Of a stretch of DNA of 11,637 nucleotides, positions 7,936-11,637 are shown piece after piece. The notes beneath the pieces are model-generated. The model was not told where the DNA came from and did not search any database. It saw only the letters and a list, made by a program, of their open reading frames with translations. Position numbers and translations under genes: made by a program. Origin of the DNA: Promethearchaeota archaeon (GTDB lineage Archaea; Asgardarchaeota; Lokiarchaeia; Sigynarchaeales; SOKP01); assembly GCA_019894875.1 (NCBI GenBank), contig JAGXNR010000083.1, positions 1-11,637 on the forward strand, read 5' to 3'. Numbering within the stretch: the first letter of the stretch is position 1; every line of letters starts with the position of its first letter.

Positions 7936-8127
7936 ATGAAAATATTTAAATATCATACTCCTACCCAATATCTTTTAAGACAAAAAAATTATTATCCAGA
8001 GTTAGGCAGGAAAAAGTATCCCCCCCTCCTACAATGGTTGGGGATTTACTTTTCTAATCTTTTTTTTATATTATTCTTTAAATTTAAAAACAAGAAAAAA
8101 AAGTTTTTCTTTATGAAGTCTAATTGA
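7936..8127 (+). CDS. Doubtful 63-residue ORF, very basic
   Basis: The ATG opens a 63-codon frame. The first 38 residues look mildly protein-like (YLLRQKNYYPELGRKKYPP, then LLQWLGIYFS). The rest is an A/T-run translation product: a Phe-rich stretch followed by a Lys-rich tail. The C-rich repeat lies inside the frame and supplies the PPLLQW codons. A loosely similar word order (LRKEIERNP, then NPPPHY) can be read through stops at the left copy of the repeat, so both may be relics of one short coding element, or the frame may be accidental. There is no Shine-Dalgarno site and no recognised domain. I lean toward non-coding. Confidence 0.2.
   Translation: MKIFKYHTPTQYLLRQKNYYPELGRKKYPPLLQWLGIYFSNLFFILFFKFKNKKKKFFFMKSN
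8005..8042 (+). repeat. C-rich repeated motif, right copy
   Basis: This copy reads GGCA (8005-8008), CCCCCCTCC (8021-8029, preceded by one more C), then AATGGTTGGG (8033-8042). The core is identical to the left copy at 3707-3747 and in the same orientation, while the spacer between the two blocks is three bases here and nine in the left copy. The surroundings are AT-rich and otherwise do not align convincingly. The conserved blocks with variable spacing suggest that structure or binding, not coding, is retained. Confidence 0.55.
8018..8067 (+). terminator. Hairpin with T tracts between convergent genes; possible bidirectional terminator
   Basis: ATCCCC (8018-8023) pairs perfectly with GGGGAT (8040-8045). 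On the plus strand TTACTTTTC and then a run of eight T (8060-8067) follow. On the minus strand the same stem is followed by ACTTTTTCC. The position between a plus-strand gene and a minus-strand gene that converge suits termination in both directions. Against this, the loop is long (16 bases) and archaeal termination does not normally need a stem. Confidence 0.4.
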
Positions 8128-8129
8128 AG

Positions 8130-8672
8130 TTAATAATATTCTGTTTTCGATACTAGCAAAGCGAAGAATCCATAGAAAATAATATTTACCACACAACTTA
8201 TAGCTAAAGATATTAAGATCAGTTCGAAACCACTCCATCCATATGTACTTGTCATGGTTGCTTCAAAAGTAGGACTTAAAATTATACATATAACTAAGGC
8301 TATAGTACTAATGACGGCTGTTAATACCCATCCTGCAAATCCTTGAAGTTTGCTTTCAGCGAACTTTCCTGCTAGAATTGCTGCGATAAGCGGTGCAATT
8401 AGAAAACCCAATCCAATTATAAGAAAATCCAATATATTTGGGGGAAAAATAGGCAGAATAATAACCCAGTTTAAAAGTATTGAAGGAACACTAGCAATCG
8501 CACCAAAAAGATAATATATGATCATAAGTGGAGCATATTGAGGTGAACTAGGATTAAACCTATTAAGTAATTCATCAAATCCCGGACCTAATGCTAAATA
8601 TAGTATTGAAAATATAAAATTTAATGCAATGAAAGCAACTAAACTTAACGAAAATGTTTTTCCAAATCCCAT
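8130..8672 (-). CDS. Hypothetical membrane protein with about five transmembrane helices
   Basis: The 180-residue product is very hydrophobic. Likely membrane segments are at residues about 7-29, 47-75, 79-101, 110-133 and 147-174. The N-terminus (MGFGKTFSLSLVAF) has one Lys before the first helix, so it may be retained as an anchor and not cleaved. Short polar loops lie at 30-46 (with GFDELLNRFNPSSPQ) and 102-110 (GKFAESKLQ). Helix 3 contains GLGFLIAPLIAAILAG, a small-residue packing pattern seen in many archaeal integral membrane proteins. I recognise no transporter or enzyme motif. The gene is monocistronic and diverges from the AIR-synthase-like gene, with 271 bases between them. It is a real gene by composition; the function is unknown. 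Confidence 0.75.
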   Translation of the reverse strand: MGFGKTFSLSLVAFIALNFIFSILYLALGPGFDELLNRFNPSSPQYAPLMIIYYLFGAIASVPSILLNWVIILPIFPPNILDFLIIGLGFLIAPLIAAILAGKFAESKLQGFAGWVLTAVISTIALVICIILSPTFEATMTSTYGWSGFELILISLAISCVVNIIFYGFFALLVSKTEYY

Positions 8673-8724
8673 TTTTACTAAACTCGTATAATAATTAATT
8701 TTGATTAAGAATACAGATTATTAT

Positions 8725-8732
8725 GATATAAA
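8725..8732 (-). promoter_or_regulatory. Possible TATA box of the membrane-protein gene
   Basis: The minus strand reads TTTATATC 53-60 bases before the ATG at 8672, leaving room for a leader of about 30 bases. This is a composition-based call in an AT-rich divergent promoter region. Confidence 0.3.
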
Positions 8733-8905
8733 TGTAATTAATTTTTAAATTTTAGCGTGAATCAAAAATACCTTAAATATGTCATCGGAAAAAACTCCTC
8801 GAATTTCTATTCTTTGGAAAAATTTCATTGGCTCAAACGGTATATATTAAAATGTTTTTGTACAAAAAATCCCATCCTCTGGAAATTCAAATTACATATC
8901 CAAAA

Positions 8906-8913
8906 TTTATATA
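8906..8913 (+). promoter_or_regulatory. Probable TATA box of the AIR-synthase-like gene
   Basis: TTTATATA lies 31-38 bases before the ATG at 8944. This is the spacing expected for a leaderless or nearly leaderless archaeal transcript and agrees with the lack of a Shine-Dalgarno sequence there. Confidence 0.45.
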
Positions 8914-8943
8914 TTTTAATTTTCTTAATATATTGATAATTAA

Positions 8944-9972
8944 ATGAGAAGAAATAGCAAGCATTTTGCTCTTGGAAAACTTAAACACGAATATTTGGCT
9001 AACTTAATTGCAGACCTAGATATCACTGATGAGAGGGTAATATCTGGTTCTAAAATTGGGGAGGATGCTGCTGTAATTGACATTCCTGGTGAAAAATATT
9101 TAGTTACTAAAAGTGATCCAATCACCTTTGCTACAGATCGGATAGGCTATTATGTAGTAAATATAAACGTTAATGATCTTGTATGTACTGGGGCAAAACC
9201 AAAATGGTTTCAACCTACAATATTATTACCGGAAAAGAATACCACTACGGAGCTAATTGGACAGATCTTTGAGGATATAAATAATACATGCAAATCTATG
9301 GAGATTACGGTAATCGGAGGGCACACAGAAATTACTTCGCAACTCAATAGACCTTTGGTTATAGGTTCGTTAATAGGAGAAGTTGATAAGAATAAACTTG
9401 TTCTTAATTCAGGTGCAGAGCCGGGAGATGCAATAATATTAACTAAGGGTATATTTATTGAAGGTACTTCTATAATAGGGCGCGAAAAAGAAAAGTTGCT
9501 AATAGATCAAGGATTTGACCTTGAGTTTATACAAAAATGCCAAGACTACTTATTTGATCCCGGCATAAGTGTTTATAGAGAAGCTATACTAGCCCATGAA
9601 AATTTTAATATCAAATCATGTCACGACCCTACTGAAGGAGGAATCTATACTGCTATAGCCGAAATGACAATTGCTTCAATGACTGGAGTCATTATTGAAG
9701 AAGAAAAAATAACTATATTACAGGAACCCAAAATCTTTAGTAAAATGTTTAATCTTAATCCATATAATACAATTTCATCTGGTTCCTTATTAATTGCTGT
9801 AGACCAAGAAGATTCATCTGAGTTAATTGATCTATTAAGAAAAAATAATATTATTGCAGAAAAAATAGGTAATTTTGTATCTGAAGATAAAGGGTTAAGA
9901 GTAAAGAAAATGGATGGAAAATTCTATCCTCTTAAATACTCTGAGACTGATGAGATAACAAAAGTCTTTTAA
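8944..9972 (+). CDS. AIR synthase (PurM)/HypE-superfamily protein, HypE-like but lacking the C-terminal Cys
   Basis: This is an ATP-binding protein of the PurM/HypE/SelD/ThiL superfamily. The N-terminal domain carries GEDAAVI (39-45), DPITFATDRIGYYVVNINVN (58-77) with NDLVCTGAKP (77-86), and GGHTE (125-129). The C-terminal domain carries GDAIILTKG (161-169) and the hallmark HDPTEGG (227-233). At 342 residues it is full length. The opening ALGKLKHEYLANLI is typical of archaeal proteins annotated as HypE-like or AIR-synthase-related. True HypE ends in a Pro-Arg-Ile-Cys tail whose Cys is carbamoylated and dehydrated to make the cyanide ligand of NiFe hydrogenase; this protein ends DEITKVF, so that chemistry is unlikely. 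No hyp or hydrogenase gene is adjacent. It probably phosphorylates or binds an unidentified small molecule. The ATG at 8944 is well placed behind a TATA box. Confidence 0.85.
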   Translation: MRRNSKHFALGKLKHEYLANLIADLDITDERVISGSKIGEDAAVIDIPGEKYLVTKSDPITFATDRIGYYVVNINVNDLVCTGAKPKWFQPTILLPEKNTTTELIGQIFEDINNTCKSMEITVIGGHTEITSQLNRPLVIGSLIGEVDKNKLVLNSGAEPGDAIILTKGIFIEGTSIIGREKEKLLIDQGFDLEFIQKCQDYLFDPGISVYREAILAHENFNIKSCHDPTEGGIYTAIAEMTIASMTGVIIEEEKITILQEPKIFSKMFNLNPYNTISSGSLLIAVDQEDSSELIDLLRKNNIIAEKIGNFVSEDKGLRVKKMDGKFYPLKYSETDEITKVF

Positions 9973-10073
9973 CTCATAATAAAGTTGATTTGTTTTATAG
10001 ATTATACTAATATTTTTATTTCTAAAGCTTTATTTTATTAATATATAGGTTTAATTAGGGTTGTAAGGTACCG

Positions 10074-10083
10074 AATATATATT
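10074..10083 (+). promoter_or_regulatory. TATA box upstream of the TTG-started gene
   Basis: AATATATATT, preceded by GTACCG, ends 27 bases before the TTG at 10110. The spacing predicts transcription starting at or just before that TTG, and so a leaderless mRNA, which supports the TTG as the true start. Confidence 0.45.
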
Positions 10084-10109
10084 GATATTAAATAAATAAT
10101 TGAACAAAT

Positions 10110-11637
10110 TTGGATAATAAAGATTTAGTTGCTATATTAGAATTCTTTGAAGAAAAAGTCAAGGGATTAGGATTTGACCTTAAATTAGAAACAAGTGTGT
10201 TCTTCGAAATTATAGAAAAGAAAAAGGAGAGTTTCAAAGAATTTCAACATAAAATTACTTTAAAATGGGATGAGTTCAACCAAAAAAACCAGAACAGAAT
10301 TATTAAGAAAACATTTACAACCTTTTTCTATGATAATTTTCATGATTTTCTTACGTATTTTTTTCAGACCTTCTTTGGATTTAATGTGAATTTATTAGAA
10401 TTGAAAAACAAAGAAAAAATCTCTGATGAATTCTTATTTTTGGAGTATACATATTACTTAACCCCAGAGGAAGAAGAAGCTTTTCAAAACATCTCAAGAA
10501 AATTCGAATCTGAGGTTTTTCATGGTTTTTCATTTCCGATGGGATACCTTTTTTTTCTTATTCGATTCTTAGGTTTGATAATTAGAAGAACAATTCAAGA
10601 ACAAACTTTCATCATGTTGGATGCAATAATCGTTGAAATAAGCGAGAAGCATACATCATTGAATTTTATGATAATTATAAAGGATAGTAAGGATGAAATA
10701 TTTCATAGTTACTACAATATGGCCCTTTATTATTTTCTTAGACCTTTTGAAGGTATTTCCGAAGAGTATTATAACAAACTTCTAAAAGGAAGAGAAAATC
10801 TTTACCAACTAGCGCTGGATGATTATCCCTCAGCAAAAGAAAAATTAGTTAACTTGTTATATTACTTTTATAAAAAGTGTAATTTATTACAGAGTTTTTC
10901 CCCATTGTTAGATTTCTTTAATTTTGTAGGAGCAAGGGTAGAAGATTCTGTATTTTCAAAAATTGATATTATCAAAAAGGAATTTTTAGCAAATCTAGAT
11001 GATTACAGTTCAGAAAAAAAAAGTACTCTAATTAAATTTTTCAATTTTCTTGATAAAAAATCAACATTATACTCAACATTTCAAGCAAATAATCTTCCAT
11101 CTCAAAAATCTCAACTTAATTTATTCCTTTTATATATGAAATATTATTTTGGGAGTGGACTTGAAGCTTTAGAAGTAGGTGATTTACTCTTTTTACCACT
11201 AGTTTTCAAGAAATCTTTAGATAACCACAATAAGAATGTAGATGATGTAATAGGAACTAATTCAATTAAAAATATAAGCAAACTTCTAAATTTTCTTTAT
11301 TCACTATCTAACATTGAGTATATTGATCTTTTTTTCAAGAAGATCTTTAAGAAGAACATCTCTCATTTAAATTATGGTTTTTTTAAAACATTTTTAAAAA
11401 GCTTTAATTCAAATTTTGTATCAAGAATTAATCAAGAAAATGAAATTCTCTCTGAAAATCCTGAGAATTTCCCTTATACCTTTGATGTAATTGTAGACCA
11501 TATTTGTAGAATTCTTTATGTATTAATTGATAAAATCTTTCTTAGGACTAATCCTAATGATGCCTCTAAGAACTTTATTGATCCTAGAAGCCGTTATATA
11601 GGGAAAAACATTGCCCTAAGAGTATTAGAATTATTTG
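10110..11637 (+). CDS. Large orphan protein, TTG start, 3'-truncated by window edge
   Basis: The frame is open from after the TGA at 10101-10103 to the last base: 509 codons without a stop. TTG at 10110 is the only start-like codon near the beginning, giving MDNKDLVAILEFFEEKVKG; the first in-frame ATG is more than 400 bases further in and would discard clear coding sequence. The product is Phe-, Leu-, Lys- and Asn-rich and helical. A hydrophobic stretch, FSFPMGYLFFLIRFLGLIIR, lies at about residues 142-161 and could be a single membrane segment or a buried helix. A segment TPEEEEAFQNISRKFESEV precedes it. I recognise no domain, and it shows no evident similarity to the 1225-residue protein, though composition and scale are alike. 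It may belong to the same class of lineage-specific Asgard giants. The C-terminus lies outside the window. Confidence 0.8.
   Translation, partial: MDNKDLVAILEFFEEKVKGLGFDLKLETSVFFEIIEKKKESFKEFQHKITLKWDEFNQKNQNRIIKKTFTTFFYDNFHDFLTYFFQTFFGFNVNLLELKNKEKISDEFLFLEYTYYLTPEEEEAFQNISRKFESEVFHGFSFPMGYLFFLIRFLGLIIRRTIQEQTFIMLDAIIVEISEKHTSLNFMIIIKDSKDEIFHSYYNMALYYFLRPFEGISEEYYNKLLKGRENLYQLALDDYPSAKEKLVNLLYYFYKKCNLLQSFSPLLDFFNFVGARVEDSVFSKIDIIKKEFLANLDDYSSEKKSTLIKFFNFLDKKSTLYSTFQANNLPSQKSQLNLFLLYMKYYFGSGLEALEVGDLLFLPLVFKKSLDNHNKNVDDVIGTNSIKNISKLLNFLYSLSNIEYIDLFFKKIFKKNISHLNYGFFKTFLKSFNSNFVSRINQENEILSENPENFPYTFDVIVDHICRILYVLIDKIFLRTNPNDASKNFIDPRSRYIGKNIALRVLELF

Larger units (their letters stand above)
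7669..8129. other. 461-base intergenic region after the large orphan gene
   Basis: This lies between the plus-strand orphan gene and the minus-strand membrane-protein gene, which converge. It holds an oligo-T tract at 7727-7734, a doubtful 63-codon ORF (7936-8127), the right copy of the C-rich motif (8005-8042), and a hairpin with T tract at 8018-8067. The stretch 7740-7930 shows nothing I can interpret; CGGCCATA (about 7703) and CGGTCATA (about 7782) are similar short words of unknown meaning. Confidence 0.5.

Noticed and set aside
8866..8882. Possible third copy of the C-rich motif (AAAAATCCCATCCTCTGG)
   Set aside because: It lacks the C run and the AATGGTT block; the resemblance is limited to a few short pyrimidine words.
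8852..8947. 31-codon plus-strand frame (MFLYKKSHPLEI start) whose TGA overlaps the ATG at 8944
   Set aside because: The ATGA overlap looks like translational coupling, but the probable TATA box of the downstream gene lies inside this frame, and the peptide is AT-run-like (FIYFNFLNILIIK).
8940..9125. Minus-strand 61-codon ORF
   Set aside because: Antisense to the conserved N-terminus of the AIR-synthase-like gene, which is clearly the coding strand.
1..11637. CRISPR array, insertion sequence or defence operon
   Set aside because: I see no regularly spaced direct repeats, no transposase motifs and no nuclease, helicase or toxin-antitoxin motifs in the readable genes.

Overview
This is a strongly AT-rich window with archaeal character. 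Several starts have TATA-like boxes 30-60 bases upstream and short or absent leaders, intergenic regions are T-rich, and one gene encodes the archaeal-type acetyl-CoA decarbonylase/synthase gamma subunit CdhE. The SNAP/TPR-like helical protein at the left edge and the very large Lys/Asn/Ile/Phe-rich orphan proteins fit an Asgard archaeon (Lokiarchaeia-like) with a Wood-Ljungdahl pathway. That assignment is an inference from gene flavour; there is no rRNA or other marker here.

Layout from left to right: the 3' part of a TPR/SNAP-like gene (1-1073, +); a HAD-superfamily phosphatase (1255-1941, +); cdhE (1988-3442, -), convergent with the HAD gene; a 548-base intergenic region (3443-3990) with nested inverted repeats and a C-rich island; a 1225-residue orphan gene (3991-7668, +) with a possible Lrp/AsnC-like module near its C-terminus; a 461-base intergenic region (7669-8129) with a second copy of the C-rich motif and a doubtful 63-codon ORF; a five-helix membrane protein (8130-8672, -); an AIR-synthase/HypE-like gene (8944-9972, +); and a large 5'-complete orphan gene with a TTG start (10110 to the edge, +) that runs out of the window.

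The genes do not form one operon: strands alternate and most genes are separated by 130-550 bases. The only clear metabolic role is CdhE, in methyl transfer to acetyl-CoA synthase, and no other cdh gene is visible next to it. The AIR-synthase-like protein resembles HypE but lacks the C-terminal cysteine that HypE needs, and no hyp genes flank it.

The most unusual signal is intergenic. The 9-mer CCCCCCTCC, followed by AATGGTT(T/G)GG and preceded by GGCA, occurs in the same orientation on both sides of the 1225-residue orphan gene. The left copy adjoins nested hairpins. This could be a small-RNA family, a regulatory or terminator element, or the relic of a repeat.
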